The notes beneath the pieces were generated by a model that saw only the letters and a program-made list of their open reading frames with translations, did no database searches and was not told where the DNA came from. This document shows positions 47,371 through 56,137 of a stretch of 64,000 nucleotides of DNA, one piece after another (positions within the stretch are counted from its first letter, which is position 1; each line of letters begins with the position of its first letter). The position numbers and the translations under genes are program-made. Origin of the DNA: Pseudomonas farsensis. GTDB taxonomy: Bacteria; Pseudomonadota; Gammaproteobacteria; Pseudomonadales; Pseudomonadaceae. The stretch spans positions 124,001 through 188,000 of the forward strand of contig NZ_JABWRF020000005.1 of NCBI RefSeq assembly GCF_014268805.2. Reading direction: 5' to 3'.

Positions 47371-49380
47371 TTATTCCTGGCTCGCCAGGGCCGCTACTGG
47401 CTCAATAGTATCTTGCTTCACCGTCGCACCGAACTGGCTGATCATCTGCTGGACGAGCGGGTCGTTCTCGATCGACATTTCTGCCTCGTGCTGGCGCTCG
47501 GAACGCTTGCGCGCTGCGGCCTGGGCCGGGGTTTCCTGCTCGGGGCGGATCAGCTCGATCTTCAGGCGGATCTCGCGGCCAAGCTGTTGATTGAGTGCGT
47601 CATTCAGGCGCCGCTGCTGGGTGGAGTTGAACAGCGCGCCTTGCCCTGGGTCCAGGTGCAGCAGCCAGTCGTCGCCATCGGCGGCAATCAGCGTGCAGTT
47701 GGCGGCGATATTACCGGTCATCCCAGAGACCGACAGCTGGGGGAATAATTCCAGCCATTGCAGGGCAAGACCGGTGGCGGGCTTCAAGGCCGGCAGCGGC
47801 TCAGGCGGCGCAGCGGGTGTGTCTTCCTGGACATGCTCGGCGAGTTCGTCCAGGTAGCTGAAGCCCACCGGGTCGCTGTCCGGCACGTAGTAATCTTCGT
47901 CCGCTGGCGGTTCATCGTCGCGCTCCATGCCCACCGGATTGTAGGCCGATGGGTCGAACGGCGGCGCGTCGTACTCAGCCTGGCTGACAACCGGGTCAGG
48001 CACCGCGGGCGCCGGGGCTGCCGGTTCGTCCCATGGCAGGTCGCTGGCATCAGCGTCCGGTTCCGGTTCCGGTGCAGGCGCCACAATTTGCGGCTCAGGT
48101 TGCGTTTCTGGCTCAGGCTCAGGTTGCACTACTGCTGCCGGCACAGGCTCGCTGACGACAGGCGCAGGCTCTACGACACGCGTAGCCGCCTGGACGGGGG
48201 CAGCAGCGGCCGGCGCTGCCACCGGAGTTGCCGGATCAGCTGTGGCTTGGCTGATCCCCACTGGCTTTAGCACCGGTGTCGGCGCGTCTTCGCTGTCTGC
48301 CGGGCGGAACGCCAGCATGCGCAGCAGCACCATCTCGAAGCCGCCCCGCGGGTCTGGCGCCAAGGGCAGGTCGCGGCGGCCGATCAGGCCCATCTGGTAG
48401 TAAAACTGTACGTCCTCGGCCGGCAGCGCCTGAGCCAGTGCCAGCACCCGGTCACGGTCGCCCTGGCCGTTGTCGACCGCCTCTGGCAGCGCCTGGGCAA
48501 TGGCCACGCGGTGCAGCACGTTGAGCATTTCCGAGAGCACGCCATTCCAGTCCGGGCCCTGCTCGGCAAGGTCACGCACCGCTTCCAGCAGCGCCCGCGC
48601 ATCGCCATCGAGCAACGCCTGGAGCACACCGTACACCTGGCCATGGTCGAGAGTGCCCAACATGGCCCGCACATCGGCAGCCAGCACCTTGCCTTCGCCA
48701 AAGGCGATGGCCTGGTCGGTGAGGCTCATTGCGTCGCGCATCGAACCGTCGGCAGCCCGGCCGAGCAGCCACAGGGCATCGTCCTCGAACGGCACGTTCT
48801 CGGCGCCCAGCACGTGGCTCAGGTGCTCGACCACCCGCTCCGGGCTCATGTTCTTCAGCGAAAACTGCAGGCAGCGCGACAGGATGGTAGCCGGCAGCTT
48901 CTGCGGGTCGGTGGTGGCGAGGATGAACTTGACGTAGGGCGGCGGCTCTTCGAGCGTTTTGAGCAAGGCGTTGAACGAGTGCGTGGACAGCATGTGCACT
49001 TCGTCGATGAGGTAGACCTTGAAGCGGCCACGGCTGGGGGCGTACTGCACATTGTCGAGCAGTTCGCGGGTGTCCTCGACCTTGGTACGGCTGGCGGCGT
49101 CGATCTCGATCAGGTCGACGAAGCGGCCTTCGTCGATTTCGCGGCACACCGAGCAGCTACCACACGGGGTGGAGGTGATGCCGGTCTCACAGTTCAGGCA
49201 CTTGGCAATGATGCGCGCGATGGTGGTCTTGCCCACGCCACGGGTGCCGGTGAACAGATAGGCATGGTGCAGGCGCTGGTTGTCCAAGGCGTTGATCAAA
49301 GCCTTGAGCACATGGGCCTGGCCGACCATTTCGCGGAACGAGCGCGGGCGCCATTTACGTGCAAGAACCTGATAACTCAT
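47371..49380 (-). CDS. dnaX: DNA polymerase III subunit tau (DnaX)
   Basis: The 669-residue clamp-loader ATPase has Walker A GTRGVGKTT (about 45-53), a zinc module with CLNC, CGSC and SVC (about 64-79), Walker B VYLIDEVHMLS, the SRC sensor motif (LSRCLQF), and a lid and collar to about 370. A Pro-, Glu- and Ala-rich linker (about 380-550) leads to the C-terminal tau domain that binds the polymerase. The start is ATG 49380 (MSYQVLARKWRP), the family N-terminus. I saw no A-rich slippery heptamer like that of E. coli, so a frameshifted gamma is not evident. Confidence 0.95.
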   Translation of the reverse strand: MSYQVLARKWRPRSFREMVGQAHVLKALINALDNQRLHHAYLFTGTRGVGKTTIARIIAKCLNCETGITSTPCGSCSVCREIDEGRFVDLIEIDAASRTKVEDTRELLDNVQYAPSRGRFKVYLIDEVHMLSTHSFNALLKTLEEPPPYVKFILATTDPQKLPATILSRCLQFSLKNMSPERVVEHLSHVLGAENVPFEDDALWLLGRAADGSMRDAMSLTDQAIAFGEGKVLAADVRAMLGTLDHGQVYGVLQALLDGDARALLEAVRDLAEQGPDWNGVLSEMLNVLHRVAIAQALPEAVDNGQGDRDRVLALAQALPAEDVQFYYQMGLIGRRDLPLAPDPRGGFEMVLLRMLAFRPADSEDAPTPVLKPVGISQATADPATPVAAPAAAAPVQAATRVVEPAPVVSEPVPAAVVQPEPEPETQPEPQIVAPAPEPEPDADASDLPWDEPAAPAPAVPDPVVSQAEYDAPPFDPSAYNPVGMERDDEPPADEDYYVPDSDPVGFSYLDELAEHVQEDTPAAPPEPLPALKPATGLALQWLELFPQLSVSGMTGNIAANCTLIAADGDDWLLHLDPGQGALFNSTQQRRLNDALNQQLGREIRLKIELIRPEQETPAQAAARKRSERQHEAEMSIENDPLVQQMISQFGATVKQDTIEPVAALASQE

Positions 49381-49509
49381 CAAAAAACCATCGTGACCGG
49401 AGCGGGCGGAAAGAGCGCTAATGCTAGCGGAGCGGGGGAAAAATTGCACCCAGCGGTTCTCGTCTACGCTCAATGCAGGCACCGAGCAGGCCGATCAAGG
49501 AGGATGAGC

Positions 49510-50256
49510 GTGCGCCGACTGCTGGCCATTCTGTTGTTATGCAGCAGCCACAGCCTGGCCGAGCCGCCAGCGCTGCGCTTTTCCATCGCCGAAAGTTGGA
49601 GCATGCCGCTGGTGCGTATCGAGGCCGAGCAACCGGTCGAGGGTATCGTTTTCGACATTATCCAGGGCATCGCGCGGGAAACCGGCATCACCCCGCACTA
49701 TCACGTGATGGCCAGGTTGCGCCTGCAAGAGGCCATGGAAAACGGCGACATCGACGTGCGCTGTTATGTTGCCAGCCAGTGGCTGACCAACCGCCCGGGT
49801 GACTATATCTGGAGCATCCCGCTGATCGAGCAGCGCGACCTGTTGGTCGGGCGCCCAGGCGAGACCGCCAAAGCAAGCGCCGAGGGTCTGCAGGCCCAGG
49901 CCATCGGCACAGTGCTGGGTTACCACTACCCTACCCTGGAGGGGCTTTTTGCACGCGGTCACCTGCAGCGCGAGGACAGCCGCAACCAACTGCTGGTGTT
50001 GCGCAAGCTACAGGCCGAACGCTACCAGCATGCGGTGAGCAACCAGTTGTCATTGCAGTGGTTCAACCGGCAACTGCCGGCGCAGCAGCGTTTGCCAGCG
50101 GTGGCGGTGCTTGAGGAGCAGTCGTTGGGGTGCATGGTGCGCAGCGACCCGGCACTGCCGACTCAGGCAGTGCTCAGGGCGTTGGTGCGGATGAAACAGT
50201 CGGGGGAGATCGAGCGGATCATCCAGCGCTATACCGAGGCCGACGGGGGTGGCTGA
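49510..50256 (+). CDS. periplasmic solute-binding protein, SBP_bac_3 type
   Basis: This 248-residue protein begins VRRLLAILLLCSSHSLA, a clear signal peptide, and contains family 3 binding-protein features: FSIAESWSMPLVR, EGIVFDIIQGIARETGITPH (about 40-58), and AIGTVLGYHYPTLE. GTG 49510 is preferred because AAGGAGG (49497-49503) is six bases upstream; the ATG at 49504 touches that site directly. No permease or ATPase gene is nearby. Such orphans often act in signalling or have lost transport partners. It is divergent from dnaX. Confidence 0.82.
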   Translation: MRRLLAILLLCSSHSLAEPPALRFSIAESWSMPLVRIEAEQPVEGIVFDIIQGIARETGITPHYHVMARLRLQEAMENGDIDVRCYVASQWLTNRPGDYIWSIPLIEQRDLLVGRPGETAKASAEGLQAQAIGTVLGYHYPTLEGLFARGHLQREDSRNQLLVLRKLQAERYQHAVSNQLSLQWFNRQLPAQQRLPAVAVLEEQSLGCMVRSDPALPTQAVLRALVRMKQSGEIERIIQRYTEADGGG

Positions 50257-50318
50257 AGGCTGCGAGGTGTCCGCCGGAAACTATCCGGCGCCTATAAGAT
50301 CGAGCGCCGCTGGCGCGG

Positions 50319-50616
50319 CGCATCGCAGGCTATCGCCAGCTCCCACAGAGCTCGCCCATCCACATATCGATGCCGTCTACGCGGTCAGTGTAGGAGCGGC
50401 CTTGTGCCGCGAAAGGGCTGCGGAGCGGCCCCAGGATCTGAGCACCCACCAGAATCGCTGGGGCTGCTTCGCAGCCCTTTCGCGACACAAGGCCGCTCCT
50501 ACACAATCAAAAGCGACTTGCCCAAAACCATAGAATCTCCCACGGGGATCAGGCCAGCGCCCCCTAACCAGCTGACGCGGACCCTGTGGGAGCTGGCGAC
50601 AGCCTGCGATGAGGCC
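50319..50616. repeat. REP cluster with long composite, copy 2 (reverse orientation)
   Basis: In order: a reversed family B unit (about 50321-50348), flank GATGCCGTCTACGCGGTCAG, a family A pair (50389-50503), flank CAATCAAAAGCGACTTGCCC to 50536, and a family B unit (50584-50616). Bases 50319-50536 are the reverse complement of the 32969-33189 composite except that the A-pair loop keeps its plus-strand orientation. It fills the 385-base gap before the DUF2802 gene. Confidence 0.85.
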
Positions 50617-50641
50617 TGAACAAGCTTGCACAAAACCCCTC

Positions 50642-51037
50642 TCAATCCCCGCGGTGCAACTTGCTCATCAACTGCGCCTCAGCCTGGGTCAAACCGCAGG
50701 TTTGAGTCAGTTCCTGAACACTCGCCCCCATACCCACCAGCTTGGCAGCCTGAGCGAACGTGACGCTGTTAGGGTCACGCTGCTCCAGTTGCTGCAGCTT
50801 CTCCGGCAACGGCGCTACCGCCGCACGCAGCTCGTGGATGGCATCACCCATGCGCACGGTCACGTTCTGGTAGTCATCCAGACGCTTGGCCAGGTCCTTG
50901 ATACGCTGGTCACGCAGCGCATCGCCCACGGCCTGTTGGGCCGCGAGTTCGCGCTGGCGCTTGCTGTAATTGAGGAAGAACCAGAGGCTCAGCGCCCACA
51001 GCAGCGCCAGGAAGATGACAGCAACCTCGAAAATCAA
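50642..51037 (-). CDS. DUF2802 protein downstream of cheW
   Basis: The 131-residue protein has an N-terminal membrane helix (about 3-22, EVAVIFLALLWALSLWFFL), a coiled-coil region (about 28-90) and a C-terminal part with FAQAAKLVGMGASVQELTQT and GLTQAEAQLMSKL, a small DNA-binding-like three-helix pattern typical of DUF2802. It is one base downstream of cheW in the same transcript. Function unknown; a chemotaxis link is inferred. Confidence 0.88.
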   Translation of the reverse strand: MIFEVAVIFLALLWALSLWFFLNYSKRQRELAAQQAVGDALRDQRIKDLAKRLDDYQNVTVRMGDAIHELRAAVAPLPEKLQQLEQRDPNSVTFAQAAKLVGMGASVQELTQTCGLTQAEAQLMSKLHRGD

Positions 51038-51038
51038 C

Positions 51039-51518
51039 TCAGATGTTCTCCAGCTCAGACCACTCTTCCTCGGTCATCATCTTGTCCAGCTCAACCAGAA
51101 TCAGCAGCTCGCCGTTCTTGTTGCAAACGCCCTGGATGAACTTGGCCGACTCTTCGTTACCCACGTTTGGTGCAGTCTCGATCTCCGACTGACGCAGGTA
51201 GACAACTTCAGCCACGCTGTCGACCAGAATGCCGACCACTTGCTTGTCCGCTTCGATGATGACGATACGGGTGTTGTCGCTGATGTCGCTTGGCATCAGG
51301 CCGAAACGCTGGCGGGTGTCGATGACCGTCACCACGTTGCCGCGCAGGTTGATGATACCCAGTACATAGCTAGGGGCGCCCGGTACCGGGGCGATCTCGG
51401 TGTAGCGCAGGACTTCCTGCACCTGCATGACATTGATGCCGTAGGACTCGTTGTCCAGACGGAAGGTTACCCACTGCAGGATCGGATCTTCGGAACCTTG
51501 TGCAGACGACTTTTTCAT
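51039..51518 (-). CDS. cheW: chemotaxis coupling protein CheW
   Basis: This 159-residue SH3-like scaffold protein has typical segments: LQWVTFRLDNESYGINVMQV, LRYTEIAPVPGAPSYVLGII, NLRGNVVTVIDTRQRFGL and IVGILVDSVAEVV-like text. It links receptors to CheA. The start is ATG 51518 (MKKSSAQGSEDP). It follows parP, with a 68-base gap, in the fla/che cluster. Confidence 0.95.
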   Translation of the reverse strand: MKKSSAQGSEDPILQWVTFRLDNESYGINVMQVQEVLRYTEIAPVPGAPSYVLGIINLRGNVVTVIDTRQRFGLMPSDISDNTRIVIIEADKQVVGILVDSVAEVVYLRQSEIETAPNVGNEESAKFIQGVCNKNGELLILVELDKMMTEEEWSELENI

Positions 51519-51586
51519 TCCCCTATCCCTCAAAATCCGCCTTTGGCGGTGTGCTCGTTGTTAGCCGCGGCAGTAGCGGCGTTGAT

Positions 51587-52492
51587 TCAGTTGGGTTTGC
51601 TGTTCATTTGCTTGACCGCACCACTGGCGATCAACTCGGCAAGGGCGGCGACATCGAGCAATGCGCACATGTGCTCGATAACCGTACCGGCCAGCCACGG
51701 GCGCTGGCCACGCTGGCTGCGCCACTTGATCTCGCTTGGGTCCAGGCGCAGCGAGCGGCTGACCTGATGCACCGCCAGCCCCCACTCGTAGCCCTGCACC
51801 GAAATCACATATTGCAGGCCCTGGCGGAAGTCATCGCGATAGCGATCGGGCATCACCCAACGCGCCGTGTCGAGCACCTTGAGGTTGCCCGCCTGGCAAC
51901 TGAGGATGCCGAGGAACCAGTCCGGCTGGCCGAACAACGGCGTCAACTCCTGGCCAGCCAGGTTGTAGATCGAGCCCAGGCACACCAAAGGCACCGCCAA
52001 GGTCAGCCCGGCAACATCGAACAACAGGCATTCGAACGGTTCGGCAGCCCACTCCGGGCGGCCGTCGACAGTCGCTGGCGGTACCGGTGCGGCGGGCGCC
52101 GGCAGGTGCACCTCGACCAGCGGCGCGACAAGCTCGGCAGTTTGTACGTCGGTGAGTACCGGAATGCTCGCCTCGGCCACTACCTGGGTGTCGACCACGC
52201 TGACCACGGGCTCTTCGACCGCGCGGGCCGGTGCCAGCACGGTCGGCAATACCTGCGGCTGTGGCTCGGCAAACGGGCGCGGCGCGGCCTGTACCGGCGC
52301 GGGGTCGGCCTGGCGGCGGGCATCGGCTGCCTGTTCTTCGCGCACGGCCGCTTCGAAATCGTCGACCACAGCTTGCGCAACCGGCGCCGCAACGGGTTCC
52401 TCGACAGTCTCGGTAGCCTCTTGCAGCAGGCCATCTAGGTAGGACTGCAAGGCCATCTGCGGCTTGGTGGCGATGTGTGGGGCGCTATTCAT
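51587..52492 (-). CDS. parP: ParP, CheW-like polar array-localisation protein
   Basis: The 301-residue protein has a Pro-, Ala- and Val-rich N-terminal half (about 20-145), probably disordered, and a C-terminal CheW-like domain (about 150-295: FECLLFDVAGLTLAVPLVCL, WFLGILSCQAGNLKVLDTAR, WLAGTVIEHMCALLDVAAL). In Vibrio and Pseudomonas, ParP sits between parC and cheW, binds ParC and CheA, and keeps the array at the cell pole. The start overlaps the parC stop by one base, so the two are coupled. Confidence 0.85.
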   Translation of the reverse strand: MNSAPHIATKPQMALQSYLDGLLQEATETVEEPVAAPVAQAVVDDFEAAVREEQAADARRQADPAPVQAAPRPFAEPQPQVLPTVLAPARAVEEPVVSVVDTQVVAEASIPVLTDVQTAELVAPLVEVHLPAPAAPVPPATVDGRPEWAAEPFECLLFDVAGLTLAVPLVCLGSIYNLAGQELTPLFGQPDWFLGILSCQAGNLKVLDTARWVMPDRYRDDFRQGLQYVISVQGYEWGLAVHQVSRSLRLDPSEIKWRSQRGQRPWLAGTVIEHMCALLDVAALAELIASGAVKQMNSKPN

Positions 52493-53280
52493 CAGGCTAC
52501 CTGCAATGCAGAACGGTAAGTGAGCAGGTGCTTGAGCAAGGCGCGGTAGGCGATAACCCCGCGGCTCTTGCCGTCGAACTGCGACGGCGTAACGCCGTTG
52601 CGGCTGGCGTCACGCAGGCGCGTATCCACCGGAATGTAGCCTTGCCAGACCTGCTCGCCATAGGTGTCGCGCACCAGCTTGAGGGTGCCGAGCGAGGCCT
52701 GGGTGCGGCGGTCGAACAGGGTTGGAACAATCTGGTAGGGCAGCGCCTGCTTGCGCGAGCGGTTGATCATGGCCAGGGTGCCAACCATGCGTTCCAGGCC
52801 TTTGACGGCAAGGAATTCGGTCTGCACCGGCACCACCAACTGCTGGCTCGCAGCCAGGGCGTTGACCATCAGCACACCCAGCAACGGGGGGCTGTCGATC
52901 AGGGCAAAATCAAAATCCTGCCACAGCTGCGCCAGACTCTTGGCGATCACCAGGCCCAGGCCGTTCTGGCCCGGCGACTGGCGCTCGAGCACGGCCAAGG
53001 CGGTGCTTGAAGGCAGCAAGGAAATGCGCTGGTCGCTGGTCGGCAGCAGCAGTTGCCCCGGCAAACCGTCGGGCACCACGCCTTTGTGCAGGAACAGGTC
53101 ATAGCAGCTGTGTTCCAGCGCATCGGGGTTGTGCCCGAAATAGCTGGTCATCGAACCATGCGGGTCGAGGTCGACGACGACCACACGCTTGCCCGCCTCG
53201 GCCAGCAAGCCGGCCAGGGCGATCGTGGTGGTGGTCTTGCCAACGCCACCCTTTTGATTGGCTACTGCCCAGACTCTCAT
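52492..53280 (-). CDS. parC: ParC, ParA-like ATPase for polar chemotaxis array placement
   Basis: The 262-residue MinD/ParA-family ATPase has the deviant Walker A KGGVGKTTTTIALAGLLA (about 10-27), a Walker A' VVVVDLDPHGSMTSYFG and Walker B FALIDSPPLLGVLMVNAL. Its place between motD and parP, and not beside a parB, argues for the chemotaxis ParC, which places polar arrays, rather than chromosome partitioning. The minus-strand start has a GGGAGGAAGC ribosome-binding site. Confidence 0.88.
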   Translation of the reverse strand: MRVWAVANQKGGVGKTTTTIALAGLLAEAGKRVVVVDLDPHGSMTSYFGHNPDALEHSCYDLFLHKGVVPDGLPGQLLLPTSDQRISLLPSSTALAVLERQSPGQNGLGLVIAKSLAQLWQDFDFALIDSPPLLGVLMVNALAASQQLVVPVQTEFLAVKGLERMVGTLAMINRSRKQALPYQIVPTLFDRRTQASLGTLKLVRDTYGEQVWQGYIPVDTRLRDASRNGVTPSQFDGKSRGVIAYRALLKHLLTYRSALQVA

Positions 53281-53358
53281 CGTGCGTTGCTTCCTCCCGG
53301 GATGGCCGCCTGCCCTGCCGGGAACGGTTGAATATTCGGTGACGGGGAATTGACGGCT

Positions 53359-54216
53359 TCAGCCCCCGGTCGACCCTGCTGGCGTGGCTGGTGCACTTTG
53401 TGTGCCAGCCCTGCGCAACGCAGCATCTGGCGTGGCATTGGCGCTGCCACTGCCGGTCAGGCTGCGGCGCACTTCAAGGTTGCGTGAAATCACCAGCACT
53501 ACGCGGCGGTTGCGCGCACGGCCTTCGGCAGTGTCATTGGTGGTGACCGGCTGGTACTCGCCGTAGCCCACCGACGCCATGCGCCCGGGGTTCACCCCTT
53601 CCATGGCCAGCAAGCGCACGATGCTCGCCGCCCTCGCCGAAGACAGCTCCCAGTTGGTCGGGTACTGCGCGGTGCGGATCGGCAGGTTGTCGGTAAAGCC
53701 TTCGACGTGCACCGGGTTGGCAAACGGCTTGAGAATATTGGCGACCTTTTCGATGATCTCGAAGGCCACATCGCTGGGCATGGCATCGCCACTGCCGAAC
53801 AGCAATGCCGAGTTGAGTTCGATTTCCACCCACAACTCGTTGCCGCGCACGGTCATCTGGTTGCTGCTGATCAGGTCGCCAAAGGCACTGCGCACGTCAT
53901 CGGCAATGCTCTTGAGCGGGTCGATGCTGGCCTGGCCAAGGGCTGCGTCGGTCTGTTCGCTGTCCTTGATCAACGGCTCGACCGGTTTTGTCGTCAGCGG
54001 CCGCTCATCACCGATAGGAATAGGCCTGACACTGCGCTCAGGGTCATTGAAGACCCCGACCAGCGCCTGGGAAATCTGCTTGTACTTGCCCTCGTTGATC
54101 GAGGAAATCGAGTACATGACCACGAAGAAGGCGAACAGCAAGGTGATGAAGTCGGCGTACGACACCAGCCAGCGCTCGTGGTTTTCATGTTCCTCGGTAT
54201 GACGACGGCGAGCCAT
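53359..54216 (-). CDS. motD: flagellar stator protein MotD (MotB-like)
   Basis: This 285-residue protein has the single N-terminal helix typical of stator B units (WLVSYADFITLLFAFFVVMY, with the essential Asp in YAD), a plug region, and a C-terminal OmpA-like peptidoglycan-binding domain (about 155-260: VHVEGFTDNLPIRTAQYPTN, WELSSARAASIVRLLA). It pairs with MotC, whose gene is two bases upstream. MotCD is the second proton-driven stator in Pseudomonas and matters for swarming. The start is ATG 54216 (MARRRHTEEHENHERW). Confidence 0.94.
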   Translation of the reverse strand: MARRRHTEEHENHERWLVSYADFITLLFAFFVVMYSISSINEGKYKQISQALVGVFNDPERSVRPIPIGDERPLTTKPVEPLIKDSEQTDAALGQASIDPLKSIADDVRSAFGDLISSNQMTVRGNELWVEIELNSALLFGSGDAMPSDVAFEIIEKVANILKPFANPVHVEGFTDNLPIRTAQYPTNWELSSARAASIVRLLAMEGVNPGRMASVGYGEYQPVTTNDTAEGRARNRRVVLVISRNLEVRRSLTGSGSANATPDAALRRAGTQSAPATPAGSTGG

Positions 54217-54218
54217 GC

Positions 54219-54959
54219 TTACTCCATGAAGCCTTGCAGCTTCAACTCGATAGAGCGTGGGTTTTCGCCTTCGGCGATCGACAGCAGGCCTTCGAGCAGC
54301 ATTTCCCGGTAACGCGACTGGCGCAGGGTCAGCGCCTTGAGCTTGTTGGCAATCGGCAACAGGATAAGGTTGGCACTGGCCACACCATAAATGGTGGCCA
54401 CGAACGCCACGGCAATGCCGCCGCCCAGTTGCGCAGGGTCCGCCAGGTTGCCCATCACATGGATCAGGCCCATGACCGCACCGATGATGCCGATGGTCGG
54501 CGCGTAGCCGCCCATGCACTCGAACACCTTGGCGGCCTGGATGTCGCGGCTTTCCTGGGTAATGAAGTCAACTTCAAGGATGCTGCGGATGGCTTCGGGC
54601 TCGGCGCCGTCCACCAGCAACTGCAGGCCTTTGCGCGCATAGGGGTCGGGCTCGGCATCAGCCACCCCTTCCAGGCCCAGCAGGCCTTCCTTGCGCGCCG
54701 TCAGGCTCCAGTTGACCACGCGGTCAATGCCGCCAGCCAGGTCCACCCGTGGCGGGAAGAAGATCCAGCGCACGATCTGCAAGGCGCGCTTGAACGACGA
54801 CAGCGGCGACTGCAGCAGCGCTGCCGCCAGGGTGCCGCCGAGCACGATCAGCGCCGCCGGGCCGTTGACCAGCGCGCCGACGTGGCCGCCTTCGAGCAAG
54901 TTGCCGCCGACGATGGCGACGAACGCCAGGATCAGGCCTATCAGGCTGAGCACATCCAT
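54219..54959 (-). CDS. motC: flagellar stator protein MotC (MotA-like)
   Basis: The 246-residue protein has four membrane segments: VLSLIGLILAFVAIVGGNLL and ALVNGPAALIVLGGTLAAAL near the start, APTIGIIGAVMGLIHVMGNL (about 150) and IAVAFVATIYGVASANLILL (about 180). The cytoplasmic loop between helices 2 and 3 carries charged residues that touch FliG. The gene overlaps the cheB stop by one base and precedes motD. Confidence 0.95.
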   Translation of the reverse strand: MDVLSLIGLILAFVAIVGGNLLEGGHVGALVNGPAALIVLGGTLAAALLQSPLSSFKRALQIVRWIFFPPRVDLAGGIDRVVNWSLTARKEGLLGLEGVADAEPDPYARKGLQLLVDGAEPEAIRSILEVDFITQESRDIQAAKVFECMGGYAPTIGIIGAVMGLIHVMGNLADPAQLGGGIAVAFVATIYGVASANLILLPIANKLKALTLRQSRYREMLLEGLLSIAEGENPRSIELKLQGFME

Positions 54960-56092
54960 CAGACGCAGGCCTCGACCAGGTGCTTGCCGATTTCATCCAG
55001 GCTGTAGATGGCGTCGGCAAGGTTGGCTTTGACGATGGCCATGGGCATGCCGTAGATCACGCAGCTGGCTTCATCCTGTGCCCACACGGTGCTGCCGCCC
55101 TGCTTGAGCAGGCGTGCGCCTTCGCGGCCATCGGCGCCCATGCCGGTGAGTACCACCGAGAGCACCTTGTCGCCATAGGACTTGGCGGCCGAACCAAAAG
55201 TGATGTCAACGCAAGGCTTGTAGTTAAGGCGCTCGTCACCGGGCAGGATTTTCACCGTGCCACGGCCATCGACCATCATCTGCTTGCCGCCTGGGGCCAG
55301 CAGGGCCAGGCCCGGGCGCAGTACGTCACCGTCCTCGGCTTCCTTGACGCTGATCTTGCACAGCTTGTCGAGGCGCTCGGCAAAAGCCTTGGTGAACGCA
55401 GCCGGCATGTGCTGGATAAGCACGATAGGCGCCGGGAAGCTGGCGGGCAGTTGCGTGAGCACCCGTTGCAGCGCCACCGGGCCGCCGGTGGAGGTACCGA
55501 TGGCAACCAGTTTGTAAGGTTTGCGCTTGGGCGCAGGCGAATGCGCCTGGGCGGGCGCAGCCGCACGGGCGGCAGGTGCCGGCGCGGCTGCGCGCGGGGC
55601 CGGGGCGCTGCTGTGCAGGCTGCTGGCGGCGGCCGGGGTGCTGGCAGCCGGCGCTGCGGCAGGTGCCGGGCTTGAGTAGGCGCTGAAACGGCGGTTGCTG
55701 CGCGAGATGGTGTGAACCTTCTCGCAGAGCATCTGCTGGACCTTTTGCGGGTTGCGCGAAATGTCCTCGAAATTTTTGGGCAGGTAGTCGACGGCACCGG
55801 CATCCAGCGCGTCCAGGGTGACGCGAGCGCCTTCATGGGTGAGCGAGGAGAACATCAGGACCGGGGTCGGGCAACGCTGCATGATGTGCCGTACGGCGGT
55901 GATGCCGTCCATCATGGGCATTTCATAGTCCATGGTGATGACATCGGGCTTGAGCGACAGTGCCTGCTCGATCGCTTCCTTGCCGTTGGTTGCAGTACCT
56001 ACGACCTGAATGGTCGGGTCGGCCGAGAGAATTTCCGAGACACGGCGGCGGAAGAAACCGGAATCATCCACCACCAGGACCTTGACTGCCAT
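54959..56092 (-). CDS. cheB: chemotaxis response regulator protein-glutamate methylesterase CheB
   Basis: The 377-residue protein has an N-terminal receiver (about 1-125; VVDDS, Asp in VITMDYEMPMMDG), a long Ala-, Pro- and Ser-rich linker (about 140-185) and a C-terminal methylesterase with the triad visible as GTSTGGP (Ser), LIQHMP (His) and GMGADGREG (Asp). It demethylates receptors for adaptation. The start is ATG 56092 (MAVKVLVVDDSG). The linker is longer than in enteric CheB. Confidence 0.96.
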   Translation of the reverse strand: MAVKVLVVDDSGFFRRRVSEILSADPTIQVVGTATNGKEAIEQALSLKPDVITMDYEMPMMDGITAVRHIMQRCPTPVLMFSSLTHEGARVTLDALDAGAVDYLPKNFEDISRNPQKVQQMLCEKVHTISRSNRRFSAYSSPAPAAAPAASTPAAASSLHSSAPAPRAAAPAPAARAAAPAQAHSPAPKRKPYKLVAIGTSTGGPVALQRVLTQLPASFPAPIVLIQHMPAAFTKAFAERLDKLCKISVKEAEDGDVLRPGLALLAPGGKQMMVDGRGTVKILPGDERLNYKPCVDITFGSAAKSYGDKVLSVVLTGMGADGREGARLLKQGGSTVWAQDEASCVIYGMPMAIVKANLADAIYSLDEIGKHLVEACV

Positions 56093-56106
56093 AAACACTC
56101 CATTAA

Positions 56107-56132
56107 GTGGCGCACCCGCAAGGGCGCGCCAC
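56107..56132. repeat. hairpin in the cheA-cheB gap
   Basis: GTGGCGCACCC (56107-56117) and GGGCGCGCCAC (56122-56132) form an 11-bp stem with one mismatch and a GCAA tetraloop in the 45-base gap between cheA and cheB. No T-run. It could stabilise upstream mRNA or tune cheB levels. It resembles the hairpin at 1080-1103. Confidence 0.6.
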
Positions 56133-56137
56133 CAGAA

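Noticed and set aside
49504..49506. ATG start for the binding-protein gene
   Set aside because: The AAGGAGG site touches this codon; GTG 49510 has the normal six-base spacing.
52492..53280. ParA-like gene read as part of a plasmid or chromosome partition system
   Set aside because: No parB or centromere-like repeats nearby; it lies between motD and parP in the chemotaxis cluster, which fits ParC.
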